From contig NZ_CP159342.1 of the NCBI RefSeq assembly GCF_040499845.1, forward strand, positions 3,100,001 through 3,164,000: DNA of 64,000 bases. Reading direction: 5' to 3'. Below, piece by piece: positions 54,321 to 63,088 of this stretch. Below the pieces are notes generated by a model. The model searched no databases, was not told where the DNA came from, and saw only the letters and a list, made by a program, of their open reading frames with translations. A program made the position numbers and the translations under genes. Within the stretch, counting starts at the first letter, position 1; each line of letters begins with the position of its first letter. This DNA is from Micromonospora sp. CCTCC AA 2012012 (GTDB lineage Bacteria; Actinomycetota; Actinomycetes; Mycobacteriales; Micromonosporaceae).

Positions 54321-56134
54321 CTGCGTGCTCCCTCCGTGGCGGGCGCGGTGGTCGCGCCCATTCGCCCGGCGGCCTCGGTGAGCCGTCCGGCGGCGTTGAT
54401 CAGGCCGATGTGCGAGAAGGCCTGGGGAAAGTTGCCGAGTTGCTCGCCGGTGGCCTGGTCGATCTGCTCGGCATAGAGCCCGAGGTCGTTCACCCGGGCG
54501 GCGAGCTGGTCCAACAGCCGCCCGGCCCGGTCCAGCTCGCCGGCCTCGGCGAGGCAGCCGACCAGCCAGAACGAGCAGATGACGAAGCCGGCGGGGTCGC
54601 CGTCCCAGCGCCGCAGCAGGCCGTCGTGGGACAGCTCCCGTTCCACCACGTCCACCGTGGCACGCATCCGGGGGTCGTCCGCCGGGAGGAAGCCGACCAG
54701 CGGCATGATCAGCACCGAGGCGTCCAGCTCGTCGGAGTCGAAGGCCCCGGTGTACGCGCCCAGCCGGTCGTTCCAGCCCCGGGTCAGCACCGCCGCGCGT
54801 ACCTCGTCCCGGGCGGCCGCCCAGCGCGCCACGTCGGCCGGCTCGCCGATCCGTGGCCCGAAGCGGACCGCCCGGTCCAGCGCGGTCCAGCACTGCACCT
54901 TCGACGACAGGTAGTGCCGTTCGGCGTCCCGCGCCTCCCACATCCCGGCGTCCGGGCGGTGCCAGTCGAGCACCGCCTGGTCGGCCAGGGCGTGCAGCAG
55001 GTGGCGCACCTCGGGCGACATCGGGTCCAGGTAGTGCCGCATCAACCAGGCGGCGTCGAGGATGTCGCCGAGCACGTCGGTCTGCCGCTGCCGCCACGCG
55101 TCGTTGCCGACGAGGACCGGTCGACTGTGGGCGTAGCCGGCGAGGTGGTCGAGGGAGTGTTCGGTGAGGTCCCGTTCCCCCTCGACGCCGTACATGATGG
55201 GCACCGGCGCGTCGTCGATCCGGCCCATCGCGCGGGCCACCCAGGCGAACTGGCGGTTGGCCTCGTCGGGGCAGGCGGCCCGCCAGAGCGCCTGGAGGGT
55301 GAGGCTGAAGTCGCGGACCCAGACGTAGCGGTAGTCGTAGTTGCGGTCGCCGCCCAGCTCCTCGGGGAGCGAGGTGGTCGCCGCCGCGACGATCGCGCCG
55401 CTGGGCTGGTAGGTCATCCCCTGCACCACCATCGCGCTGCGCCGGACCTGGTCGCGGTGCAGGCCGCGGTAGTCGTGCAGGCCGGCCCAGGACCGCCAGC
55501 CGGCGACGGCGTCGGCGACCACCCGGTCGGCGTCGGGCAGGGTGGGTTCCCCGCCGTCGTAGGTCGGGGCGTACCCCAGGGTGAAGCCGTGCACGGAGCC
55601 GGCGCGGGCGGTGAACTCCCCGGTGGCGCCGCCCTCGGCGCAGCGCAGCGGGGGGTCGGCGCGCAGGTCGAGCCGGGTCGCGCCGGCGGTCGCCCCGATC
55701 ACCCCGCCGGTGTCGGTGAGATAGCCACGGACCCGGCCGTACTCGAAGCGGGGTTGGTAGTCGACCCGCATCGGCACCTCACCGGTGAGCCCCTCGACGA
55801 GCCGGGCGAGGACCCGGGGCGAGCGCAGACCGATCTCGTGGCCCCGCGCGCCGGGCTCCAGCGCGAGGGCGTCGGTCACCGCGACCGCACCGGTAGCGGT
55901 GGTGAAGACCGTCCGCAGCACCAGCGAGTCGTCCAGATAGGACCGGGTGGTGGTGTACGCGTCGACCGGCCGGATGCTCCAGTGCCCGGCCCGGTCGTCG
56001 AGCAACCGCCCGAAGACCGACGGCCCGTCGAAGCGGGCGGGGCACCACCAGTTCACCGCGCCGTCCCGGTCCACCAGCACCGCGCTGCGACCGTCGGCGA
56101 GAAACCCGTGCGCGCTGATCCATCCCCGATCCAC
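54317..56134 (-). CDS. Glycoside hydrolase family 15 (glucoamylase/trehalase-like)
   Basis: 605 residues. N-terminal beta-sandwich (about 1-220; GFLADGRSAVLVDRDGAVNWWCPARFDGPSVFG) and (alpha/alpha)6 catalytic barrel (about 240-595; NYDYRYVWVRDFSLTLQAL is the first motif, GMWEARDAERHYLSSKVQCW the second with a likely catalytic Glu, ending GNFPQAFSHIGLINAA). No signal peptide, so intracellular alpha-glucan or trehalose breakdown. GTG 56134 sits just after a GGGTAG element (56148-56143) on the minus strand. Confidence 0.93.
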   Translation of the reverse strand: MDRGWISAHGFLADGRSAVLVDRDGAVNWWCPARFDGPSVFGRLLDDRAGHWSIRPVDAYTTTRSYLDDSLVLRTVFTTATGAVAVTDALALEPGARGHEIGLRSPRVLARLVEGLTGEVPMRVDYQPRFEYGRVRGYLTDTGGVIGATAGATRLDLRADPPLRCAEGGATGEFTARAGSVHGFTLGYAPTYDGGEPTLPDADRVVADAVAGWRSWAGLHDYRGLHRDQVRRSAMVVQGMTYQPSGAIVAAATTSLPEELGGDRNYDYRYVWVRDFSLTLQALWRAACPDEANRQFAWVARAMGRIDDAPVPIMYGVEGERDLTEHSLDHLAGYAHSRPVLVGNDAWRQRQTDVLGDILDAAWLMRHYLDPMSPEVRHLLHALADQAVLDWHRPDAGMWEARDAERHYLSSKVQCWTALDRAVRFGPRIGEPADVARWAAARDEVRAAVLTRGWNDRLGAYTGAFDSDELDASVLIMPLVGFLPADDPRMRATVDVVERELSHDGLLRRWDGDPAGFVICSFWLVGCLAEAGELDRAGRLLDQLAARVNDLGLYAEQIDQATGEQLGNFPQAFSHIGLINAAGRLTEAAGRMGATTAPATEGARR

Positions 56135-56142
56135 GACGGTGC

Positions 56143-56168
56143 CTACCCGGCCCGCCGGGGCGGCATGC
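56143..56168 (-). promoter_or_regulatory. Candidate SigB-like promoter of the GH15-SDR operon
   Basis: Minus strand GCAT (56168-56165), 16-nt spacer, GGGTAG (56148-56143), GTG start 8 nt later. The -35 is only GNNT. Confidence 0.4.
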
Positions 56169-56257
56169 GCCGCCCGGGGTGGGCAATCCGGCCGCCCGAT
56201 GGCGCGTTACCGCCCGGCGACGGTGGGAAGGCGGCACGTTGACGAAGGAGGATGCTC

Positions 56258-56845
56258 ATGACCAGACCCTCGACTCCGACCGCGGCCTGGCAACCCGGGA
56301 TGCCGGGCAGCGACAACCTCCCGTCCGGTCCGGCCGGCCGGCCGGCCGCGCCCAGCGGGGACGGCCACGGACCACAGGCGGGTCAACCGACCGTGACGAT
56401 CGGGTCGTACCCGGACTATCCGTCCGCGCAGCGGGTGGTGGACTATCTCGCCGACAACCGGTTCCCGGTGGAGCGAACCTCCATCGTCGGCACCAACCTG
56501 ACCCTGGTGGAGACCGTGATGGGTCGGATGACCAACGGCCGGGCGGCGATGATCGGCGCCGGCACGGGCGCCTGGTTCGGCCTCTTCATCGGGCTGTTGT
56601 TCGGCATCTTCACCGCCGGCAACTGGGTGGCGGTGATCCTGGTCGGGCTGGTGATCGGCGCGATCTGGGGCGCGGTGTTCGGCGCGGTGGCGCACGCCAT
56701 GACCGGGGGTCAGCGCGACTTCACCTCGGCCAGTTCGCTGCGCGCCGGCCAGTACGCGGTGACCGTGGACGCCGGCCTGGCCGACCAGGCGCGGCAGTTG
56801 CTGGGTCGGATGCACCTCACCCCGACCGGCGCGACCGCCCGCTGA
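56258..56845 (+). CDS. General stress protein 17M-like membrane protein
   Basis: 195 residues: Pro/Gly-rich N-terminus, the 17M-like ferredoxin-type fold (about 48-80; IGSYPDYPSAQRVVDYLADNRFPVERTSIVG), then two adjacent glycine-rich membrane helices (about 95-145) and a C-terminal beta-alpha segment. This is a common actinobacterial stress protein design. AGGAGG 6 nt upstream of ATG 56258. Function unknown; ends at a strong terminator. Confidence 0.88.
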   Translation: MTRPSTPTAAWQPGMPGSDNLPSGPAGRPAAPSGDGHGPQAGQPTVTIGSYPDYPSAQRVVDYLADNRFPVERTSIVGTNLTLVETVMGRMTNGRAAMIGAGTGAWFGLFIGLLFGIFTAGNWVAVILVGLVIGAIWGAVFGAVAHAMTGGQRDFTSASSLRAGQYAVTVDAGLADQARQLLGRMHLTPTGATAR

Positions 56846-56859
56846 CCGCTCAGCCCCTC

Positions 56860-56894
56860 CCGACGCCCCGGCGCAGTCCGCGCCGGGGCGTCGG
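56860..56894. terminator. Bidirectional terminator, 15-bp stem
   Basis: CCGACGCCCCGGCGC / GCGCCGGGGCGTCGG with AGTCC loop between convergent genes. Confidence 0.85.
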
Positions 56895-56900
56895 CGCACC

Positions 56901-57488
56901 TCAGTCGTGGTACGTCAGCTCCCCGGCCCGGATCGGCGTGGCCACCCGGTTCTCCGCGGGGGCGAGCGGGCAGGCCCACCGGTCGTCGTACGCGCAGCTC
57001 GGGTTGTAGAGGTAGTTGGCGTCGAGCCGGACCCGCCCGCCGGGCAGCACGGTCAGCCCCCGCCCGAAGGTGCCCTTGACGGTGTCGGTGAGATAACGCC
57101 CCCCGCCGTACGTCTCCCGTCCGCTGGTGCCGTCGCGCACCGGCACGAAGAGTCCACCCCCGTACGCCTCGATCCACCACAGGGTCAGCGGCCCCCAGGG
57201 GGTGTCGGCGACCGCCACCCGGCGGTAGTGGACCACCCCGTCGGGGCCGCCGGTGTCGATGCGCTCGGCGCCGGAGGCGGGACGCAGCGGCGCCTCGACC
57301 ACGGCGGCCGGGTCCGGCGGGAACCAGCGCAGGCCGGTGAACCCGGGCCGGTCGGCCGCCGGCACGGGGCTGGCCGGATGGGTACCGAACAGCTCGTCGC
57401 GGGCCGCGCGGAAGCCGGTCAGGTCGAGGTCGGACAGGTGCAGCCGGGCCACCCGTTCCCGCCAGTCGAGCACATCGAGATCGTCCAC
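56901..57488 (-). CDS. DUF1684 protein
   Basis: 195 residues of the DUF1684 family: DLTGFRAARDELFGTHPASPVPAADRPGFTGLRWFPP and the hallmark NYLYNPSCAYDDRWACPLAPAENR with its two Cys, plus RETYGGGRYL. Beta-rich, no signal peptide. GGGAGGTGG 5 nt before ATG 57488. The promoter region is shared with the divergent MarR gene, with matching AAATTTG motifs on each side. Molecular function unknown. Confidence 0.88.
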   Translation of the reverse strand: MDDLDVLDWRERVARLHLSDLDLTGFRAARDELFGTHPASPVPAADRPGFTGLRWFPPDPAAVVEAPLRPASGAERIDTGGPDGVVHYRRVAVADTPWGPLTLWWIEAYGGGLFVPVRDGTSGRETYGGGRYLTDTVKGTFGRGLTVLPGGRVRLDANYLYNPSCAYDDRWACPLAPAENRVATPIRAGELTYHD

Positions 57489-57514
57489 CTCCCGACCCTA
57501 CCGGTCGGCGCTCG

Positions 57515-57594
57515 TTCAAATTCTGATATCGCCTTCGTCAACCACCACCGACGCCTTGACCAGCGCCCTCAGGGGGGACTTGTTGAAATTTGAA
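57515..57594. promoter_or_regulatory. Paired AT-rich motifs between the DUF1684 and MarR genes
   Basis: TTCAAATTC (57515-57523) and GAAATTTGAA (57585-57594) are inverted copies of a RAATTTGAA-type box, about 60 bp apart, flanking the divergent promoters. Both genes may be controlled by the MarR protein; inference. Confidence 0.5.
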
Positions 57595-57602
57595 ATAAGA
57601 GC

Positions 57603-57608
57603 TACTGT
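57603..57608 (+). promoter_or_regulatory. -10 hexamer TACTGT of the marR gene
   Basis: Ends 6 nt before GTG 57615; the putative operator box overlaps just upstream. Confidence 0.5.
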
Positions 57609-57614
57609 CTCCCC

Positions 57615-58109
57615 GTGACCGAGAGCCTGAGCCCCGAGCGGATGGCCGCCTGGCGCGCCTACATCGAGTCGAGCCAGCGGTTGTTCACCCAGCTCGAGGA
57701 GGACCTGCGCGCGGCCGGCGAGCTGAGCTTCGCCGACTACCACGTGCTGGTGCTGCTCTCCGAGGCGCCGGGGCAGCGACTGCGGATGGGCGAGCTGGCC
57801 GGCCGACTGGTCTTCTCGCCCAGTCGGCTGACGTACCAGATCTCCTCGATGCAGAAGCGCGGCCTGGTCGCCCGGCAGGCCTGCCCGGACGACCGCCGGG
57901 GCAGCGAGGCGGTGCTGACCGCCGCCGGGCTGCTCGCCCTCCGGGACGCCGCGCCGCAGCACCTGGCGTCGGTGCGCACCCACCTCATGGACGACCTCGA
58001 CGACGCCGAGGTCGCCTGCCTCACCCGGGTCTTCGAACGGATCGGCCGGCGCCTGCGCGCCGCCCGCGACGCGTCGTCCACCCCGGCCGACCACCAAGGA
58101 GCCCTCTGA
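57615..58109 (+). CDS. MarR-family transcriptional regulator
   Basis: 164 residues: winged helix-turn-helix (about 38-105; GELAGRLVFSPSRLTYQISSMQKRGLVARQACPDDRRGSEAVLTAAG). GTG 57615, probably leaderless from TACTGT. It ends in TGATG, overlapping the pirin gene start, so it is the likely regulator of that enzyme and of the divergent DUF1684 gene; the AAATTTG boxes upstream would be its operators. Confidence 0.92.
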   Translation: MTESLSPERMAAWRAYIESSQRLFTQLEEDLRAAGELSFADYHVLVLLSEAPGQRLRMGELAGRLVFSPSRLTYQISSMQKRGLVARQACPDDRRGSEAVLTAAGLLALRDAAPQHLASVRTHLMDDLDDAEVACLTRVFERIGRRLRAARDASSTPADHQGAL

Positions 58110-59095
58110 TGCCCGCCATCACCGTCGACGACGTCCTCGTCCTGCCCCGCCTCCCCCGGCTCGACGAGTCCACCACCTTCCGGCCGGTCCGCCGGCTGAC
58201 CACCGCGCCCAGCGGTTACGAGGGCGAGGGCTTCCCGGTCCGCCGGGCCTTCGCCGGCGTGCCGCTGACCGAGCTGGACCCGTTCATCCACCTCGACCAG
58301 ATGGGCGAGGTCGACTACGCGCCGGGCGAGCCGAAGGGCACCCCCTGGCACCCGCACCGCGGCTTCGAGACGGTGACCTACATGATCGACGGGATCATGG
58401 ACCACCAGGACTCGCTGGGCGGCGGCGGCACCATCACCGACGGCGACACCCAGTGGATGACGGCCGCCAGCGGGCTGCTGCACATCGAGGCGCCGCCGGA
58501 GCACCTGGTGGCCAGCGGTGGCCTCTTCCACGGCCTCCAGCTCTGGGTCAACCTGCCCCGGGCCGCCAAGATGAACCCGCCGCGCTACCAGGACATCCGC
58601 GGCAGGGAGTCGGCGCTGCTGACCACCCCCGACGGGGGCGCGCTGATCCGGGTGATCGCCGGTGAGGTCGCCGGGCACCGTGGCCCGGGTTCCACCCACA
58701 CCCCGATCACCATCACGCACGTGACGCTCCAGCCCGGCGCCGAGCTGAGCCTGCCCTGGCGGCCCGACTTCAACGCGCTGGTCTATGTGCTGGCCGGCCG
58801 GGGCACCGTCGGCACCGACCGCCGCCCGATCCACCTGGGTCAGCTCGCGGTGCACGGCCCGGGCGACGCCCTGCGGGTGACCGCCGACGCGCAGCAGGAC
58901 GGCAACACCCCCGCCCTGGAGCTCTACATCATGGGCGGGCTGCCGATCCGGGAGCCGGTGGCGCACTACGGCCCGTTCGTGATGAACACCCGGGACGAGC
59001 TGGTCCAGGCGTTCGAGGACTTCAAGGCCGGCAAGCTCGGCGTGGTCCCGGCGCAGCGGCTGCCGCACACCGGCGGCGAGGACGCCCGTCCCTGA
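58109..59095 (+). CDS. Pirin-family protein (bicupin)
   Basis: 328 residues. The pirin N-terminal cupin signature GTPWHPHRGFETVTYMIDG has two of the metal-binding His (WHPHRG), followed by HQDSLGGGGTI..GDTQWMTAASGLLHIE with the rest (His/Glu). A C-terminal second cupin follows (about 185-300). Bacterial pirins bind Fe and some are quercetinases; the function here is unknown. ATG overlaps the MarR stop (TGATG), so the two are translationally coupled. Confidence 0.93.
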   Translation: MPAITVDDVLVLPRLPRLDESTTFRPVRRLTTAPSGYEGEGFPVRRAFAGVPLTELDPFIHLDQMGEVDYAPGEPKGTPWHPHRGFETVTYMIDGIMDHQDSLGGGGTITDGDTQWMTAASGLLHIEAPPEHLVASGGLFHGLQLWVNLPRAAKMNPPRYQDIRGRESALLTTPDGGALIRVIAGEVAGHRGPGSTHTPITITHVTLQPGAELSLPWRPDFNALVYVLAGRGTVGTDRRPIHLGQLAVHGPGDALRVTADAQQDGNTPALELYIMGGLPIREPVAHYGPFVMNTRDELVQAFEDFKAGKLGVVPAQRLPHTGGEDARP

Positions 59096-59100
59096 CCGTC

Positions 59101-59131
59101 ACGGGCGTCCCGGTGGCACCGGGGCGCCCGT
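59101..59131. terminator. Terminator between the pirin gene and a convergent small gene
   Basis: ACGGGCG-t-CCCGG / CCGGG-g-CGCCCGT, one mismatch, TGGCA loop. Confidence 0.7.
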
Positions 59132-59180
59132 CGGCGACTCCGGCACGGCGTCGGACGCGCCGCGCCGGAGCGATCGGTGC

Positions 59181-59309
59181 TCAGGAGACGGCGAAGATGC
59201 CCGCCACCCCGAGGATCACCATCAGCAGCACCGCCAACAGCGCGCCGCGTTCGCCCTCGACCGCCTGGTCGCGGTACTCGGTCACGGCGTTCGTCGTCTC
59301 GGCGGGCAT
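59181..59309 (-). CDS. 42-residue single-helix membrane protein
   Basis: Charged N-terminus (PAETTNAVTEYRDQAVEGERG) then one helix (ALLAVLLMVILGVAGIFAVS). Very good ribosome site (AGGAGG 7 nt upstream of ATG 59309). Divergent from the phospholipase D-like gene. Function unknown. Confidence 0.7.
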   Translation of the reverse strand: MPAETTNAVTEYRDQAVEGERGALLAVLLMVILGVAGIFAVS

Positions 59310-59433
59310 GGTGTTTCCTCCTTGAGTTCTCGCGTCTGAGGGGTCCGGTCGGGTGCCACGGCGGCGCACGTCGTGCGGAGCCGTCGCGGTGGCCCTACCG
59401 TGAGGACGTTGTCGACCTCGGGAGGGGAGGTAC

Positions 59434-61023
59434 GTGACGATGCAGGACTGGTTCCTCACCGCAGCGGAACGCGCCAACCCGGCATCAGAGTTACCCGTCT
59501 GGACGACGGGAAACCTCGCCGAGCCGCTCATTCACGGCGCGGCGTACTTCGACCGCCTGGTCAGCGAGGTCGAGGCGCTGGAGGCCGGCGACCATCTCTT
59601 CTTCACCGACTGGCGGGGCGACCCCGACCAGCGGATGCGGCCGGACGGGCCGACGGTGACCCAGCTCTTCGCCCAGGCCGCTCAGCGCGGGGTGGTGGTG
59701 AAGGGCCTGATCTGGCGCTCCCACCTCGACGCGCTCTCCTACAGCGAGGCGGAGAACCGCGACCTCAGCGAGGCGATCTGCGCCGCCGGTGGCGAGGTGC
59801 TGCTCGACCAGCGGGTCCGGCGCGGCGGCTCGCACCACCAGAAGCTGGTGGTGCTGCGCCACCCCGACGCCCCGGAGCGCGACATCGCCTTCGCCGGCGG
59901 GATCGACCTGTGCCACAGCCGGCGCGACGACGCCGACCACGCGGGCGACCGCCAGGCCGTCGCCATGTCGCCACGGTACGGCCCGCACCCGCCCTGGCAC
60001 GACGTGCAGCTCGCGGTCCGCGGCCCGGTGGTCGGGGCGCTGGACACCACCTTCCGGGAGCGGTGGACCGACCCGATGCCGCTGGACTCGGAGAACCCGC
60101 TGGCCTACCTGCGGGACCGGCTGCGCGGCGCGGACCTGACCCCTGACCCGCTGCCCGACCAGCCGGCCGACCCGCCGCCCTGCGGCCCGCACCGGATCCA
60201 GGTGCTGCGCACCTACCCGGCGGTCCGCCCCCGGTACTCCTTCGCCCCCGACGGCGAGCGGACCGTGGCGCGGGGCTACACCAAGGCGGTCCGGCGGGCC
60301 CGAAAGCTGATCTATCTGGAGGACCAGTACCTCTGGTCCAGCGAGGTGGCCGAACTCTTCGCCCAGGCCCTGCGGGAGCACCCGGAGCTGCACCTGGTGG
60401 CCGTGGTGCCGCGCCACCCGGACGTGGACGGCCGACTCGCCCTGCCGCCGAACATGGTGGGTCGGGAGCAGGCGCTCTCGCTCTGCCAGCGGGCCGCCCC
60501 GGACCGGGTGCACGTCTTCGACGTGGAGAACCACGAGGGCACCCCGGTCTATGTGCACGCCAAGGTGTGCGTGATCGACGACGTCTGGTCGAGCGTGGGC
60601 AGCGACAACCTCAACCGCCGGTCCTGGACGCACGACAGCGAGCTGTCCTGCGCGGTGCTGGACGACACCCGCGACGATCGGGCCCCCGCCGACCCGGCCG
60701 GACTGGGCGACGGGGCCCGGGTCTTCGCCCGGGACCTGCGGCTACGGCTGTGGCGCGAGCACCTGGACCGGGACCCGGACGGCGCCGAGGACCACGACCT
60801 GCTCGACCCGGAGACCGCCGTCAAGGCGATCACCGGCGCGGCCGAGGCGTTGCAGCGCTGGCACGACGGGGGTCGGGTCGGGCCCCGCCCGCCGGGGCGG
60901 CTCCGCCCGCACCACCCGGAACGGCTGTCCTGGCGCACCCGGGTCTGGGCGTTGCCCGCGTACCGGCTGGTCTACGACCCGGACGGCAGGCCACTGCGGG
61001 CCCGCCGGGCGGGGACGTGGTGA
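59434..61023 (+). CDS. Phospholipase D-like protein
   Basis: 529 residues with two HxKxxxx(D) motifs: HHQKLVVL (His135, Lys137) and YVHAKVCVIDDVWSSVGSDNLNRRSW (about residue 373 on), the typical PLD pair. Long and without a signal peptide, so a cytoplasmic phosphodiesterase or phosphatidyltransferase. GTG 59434 (GGAGG 8 nt upstream) or ATG 59440. Its last 52 bp overlap the convergent DUF2071 gene. Confidence 0.9.
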   Translation: MTMQDWFLTAAERANPASELPVWTTGNLAEPLIHGAAYFDRLVSEVEALEAGDHLFFTDWRGDPDQRMRPDGPTVTQLFAQAAQRGVVVKGLIWRSHLDALSYSEAENRDLSEAICAAGGEVLLDQRVRRGGSHHQKLVVLRHPDAPERDIAFAGGIDLCHSRRDDADHAGDRQAVAMSPRYGPHPPWHDVQLAVRGPVVGALDTTFRERWTDPMPLDSENPLAYLRDRLRGADLTPDPLPDQPADPPPCGPHRIQVLRTYPAVRPRYSFAPDGERTVARGYTKAVRRARKLIYLEDQYLWSSEVAELFAQALREHPELHLVAVVPRHPDVDGRLALPPNMVGREQALSLCQRAAPDRVHVFDVENHEGTPVYVHAKVCVIDDVWSSVGSDNLNRRSWTHDSELSCAVLDDTRDDRAPADPAGLGDGARVFARDLRLRLWREHLDRDPDGAEDHDLLDPETAVKAITGAAEALQRWHDGGRVGPRPPGRLRPHHPERLSWRTRVWALPAYRLVYDPDGRPLRARRAGTW

Positions 61024-61718
61024 GCCGGCACCGGCTCGGTCGGCGCCCCGTCGAGCACCCTCTGGGCGGGGTACGCGAAGGACATCCGGGGGGAATAGAA
61101 GCCCCTGGCGATGGTGAGCGGATTCCCCGGCCGCAGCGGATAGGCGGAGTGCTCCGGCGCGAGGAACTCCACCGACTCGATCTCGAACGGCGACACCGGC
61201 TCCGCCACGTACGGGTAGTCGGCGACGAGCAGCTCGCCGTTCCGGGCGGTGAGATAACGGTGGTGCCCGCTGTGGCTGACGTGGGTGGTCTGTCCCGCCC
61301 GCCCCCGTACCCGGATCAACGGCGTGCCGTCGGCGGTCCGGGTCTCCGTGCTCAGCTCGCCCCGGCGGACGTCGACGCCGGTCCACCCGGCGACGGCGGG
61401 GGCGCCCCGGGCGGCGGCGTAGTCCCGGACCAGCGGGCTGGAGGCCAGGTAGTGGGTCCACCAGCCGCTCGGCGTGTCCGCGCCGGGCAGGTCCAGGTCG
61501 GCCAGGGAGACCCCCAGGTAGGTGAGCGAGTACGCCCCGAAACCGGAGGTCTGGCTCTCGTCGTCCACCTCGTACTGGCAGAGGAAGACCTGCCGGTCGG
61601 GGTGCGGTCGCAGGCCGGCGGGGACGAACGCCGCGACCGCGTCGGGGTCCGCCGGCAGCCAGCTCAACAGCAGGACACGGGCGTTGACGACGAGTTGCGG
61701 GGCGGCGGGATCCAGCAC
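60972..61718 (-). CDS. DUF2071/acetoacetate-decarboxylase-superfamily protein
   Basis: 248 residues, beta-rich. LDPAAPQLVVNARVLLLSWLPADPDAVAAFVPAGLRPHPDRQVFLCQYEVDD matches acetoacetate-decarboxylase-like proteins; the essential decarboxylase Lys is not obvious here, so activity is uncertain. A GRFYSPRMSF-like segment occurs late. GTG 61718 with GGAGG 4 nt upstream. It diverges from the sigma gene across 373 bp. Confidence 0.75.
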   Translation of the reverse strand: MLDPAAPQLVVNARVLLLSWLPADPDAVAAFVPAGLRPHPDRQVFLCQYEVDDESQTSGFGAYSLTYLGVSLADLDLPGADTPSGWWTHYLASSPLVRDYAAARGAPAVAGWTGVDVRRGELSTETRTADGTPLIRVRGRAGQTTHVSHSGHHRYLTARNGELLVADYPYVAEPVSPFEIESVEFLAPEHSAYPLRPGNPLTIARGFYSPRMSFAYPAQRVLDGAPTEPVPAHHVPARRARSGLPSGS

Positions 61719-62091
61719 GGTGCCTCCGTAGACGTGTACCCGCGACGCTACGGGCGGTCCCGCGGACGGGACAACGACGGAAAGCCGACACTCGTGCCCG
61801 ACTGTCGGATTTCACGTTGACCGGTCGACGCCCGTGGGCGGGCCGGACGGACACGACGAATCGTCGTCCGGATGCGGGATTACCGTCGTCCGTACCGGTA
61901 ACAGAGATCGCAAACCCTCGTCACCGTGTCCGTTTCTTGCGCTTCCTGCCTGAAAATCACTTAAGTACATCATACTTTCGGCTAGATTTCGTCAGGCCGA
62001 TCAGGCTAAGGTGGGTCCCGAACGGACTACCTGAAGCTAAACCAGAGCGTCACGTCTTTTTTCCGCGGACGAGGTGCAGGGAGGACCACCC
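61719..62091. promoter_or_regulatory. Intergenic region upstream of the sigma factor gene
   Basis: No gene. Contains a perfect 7-bp palindrome ACGACGAATCGTCGT (61853-61867) and a relatively AT-rich stretch (61961-62040) with hexamers such as CATACT and TAGATT. The sigma promoter is likely here, but no GTTT..GGGTA self-promoter is seen. Confidence 0.5.
61853..61867. repeat. Palindrome upstream of the sigma factor gene
   Basis: ACGACGA-A-TCGTCGT, candidate operator; about 225 bp from the sigma start. Could also be a chance GC palindrome. Confidence 0.4.
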
Positions 62092-62916
62092 ATGACCGCG
62101 CAAACCGTCACCGAGCAGGCGGCCACCACGCCGTCCACCACGGAGAAGCTCGACCCCCGGGCCCTCACCGACAGCGCCGCCGACCTGCTCAACGCGATGG
62201 CCGCGCTGCCCGCGAACCACCCGTCGCGCGCCGCGATGCGCGACAAGGCGATCGAGGCGTGGCTGCCGCTCGCCAACCACCTCGCCCACCGCTACAGCGG
62301 CCGGGGCGAGCCCACCGACGACCTGGCGCAGACCGCCGCCGTCGGCCTGATCAAGGCGATCGACAAGTTCGACCCCACCCGCGGCGTCGACTTCGCCGGC
62401 TACGCCATCCCGACCATCATCGGCGAGCTCAAGCGGCACTTCCGCGACCGCACCTGGGACATCCGGGTGCCGCGTCGCCTCCAGGAGCTGCGGCTGGCCA
62501 TCTCCGACGCCAACAGCACGCTGCTGCAGAGCCTCGGCCGCTCGCCGACGGTCGCCGACATCGCCGCCCACCTCAAGCTCACCGAGGAAGAGGTGCTGGA
62601 GGGCCTGGAGGGCGCCCGCGCCTACAACGCGGTCTCGCTCTCCACGCCGACCGGTGACGGCGAGCGGGCGACCGAGCTGGGCGACATGCTCGGCGGCGAG
62701 GACAGCGAGTTCGAGCTGGCCGAGCTGCGGGTCGCGCTGGGCCCGGCGCTCGCCACCCTCGACGAGCGCGAGCAGAAGATCCTCACCCTGCGCTTCTACG
62801 GCAACCTGACCCAGTCGCAGATCGCCGAGCAGATCGGCGTCTCGCAGATGCACGTGTCCCGGCTGCTCGCCCGGGCGCTGACGAAGCTGCGGGGGCAGCT
62901 CGACGGAACGTACTAG
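62092..62916 (+). CDS. RNA polymerase sigma-70 family, group 3 (SigF/SigB-type)
   Basis: 274 residues: region 2 (about 55-130; LANHLAHRYSGRGEPTDDLAQTAAVGLIKAIDKFDPTRGVDFAGYAIPTIIGELKRHFRDRTW), region 3 (about 131-190) and region 4 (about 215-270; DEREQKILTLRFYGNLTQSQIAEQIGVSQMHVSRLL). The SigF/SigB/SigG stress-sporulation group. No adjacent anti-sigma or anti-anti-sigma gene. GGGAGG 7 nt upstream of ATG. Terminator at 62967-62999. This is the natural candidate to read the GTTT-N15/16-GGGTA promoters in the window. Confidence 0.95.
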   Translation: MTAQTVTEQAATTPSTTEKLDPRALTDSAADLLNAMAALPANHPSRAAMRDKAIEAWLPLANHLAHRYSGRGEPTDDLAQTAAVGLIKAIDKFDPTRGVDFAGYAIPTIIGELKRHFRDRTWDIRVPRRLQELRLAISDANSTLLQSLGRSPTVADIAAHLKLTEEEVLEGLEGARAYNAVSLSTPTGDGERATELGDMLGGEDSEFELAELRVALGPALATLDEREQKILTLRFYGNLTQSQIAEQIGVSQMHVSRLLARALTKLRGQLDGTY

Positions 62917-62966
62917 GGGGTGGAGACGGTGGCCGGGTCGGCGGGCCCGGTCACCGTCACGTCCAC

Positions 62967-62999
62967 ACGGCCCGGTCGGCGGTTCGCCGACCGGGCCGT
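62967..62999 (+). terminator. Terminator of the sigma factor gene
   Basis: 14-bp perfect stem ACGGCCCGGTCGGC / GCCGACCGGGCCGT with a GGTTC loop, 50 bp after the stop. Confidence 0.8.
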
Positions 63000-63088
63000 T
63001 CCGTGTCCCCCGCCCGACGCCGGTCGGGGAGAGTGCCGCTGACGGTGGCGTCGCGTGCCCGCCGAGCGGCGGGTGCGAGAGTGGGGAC

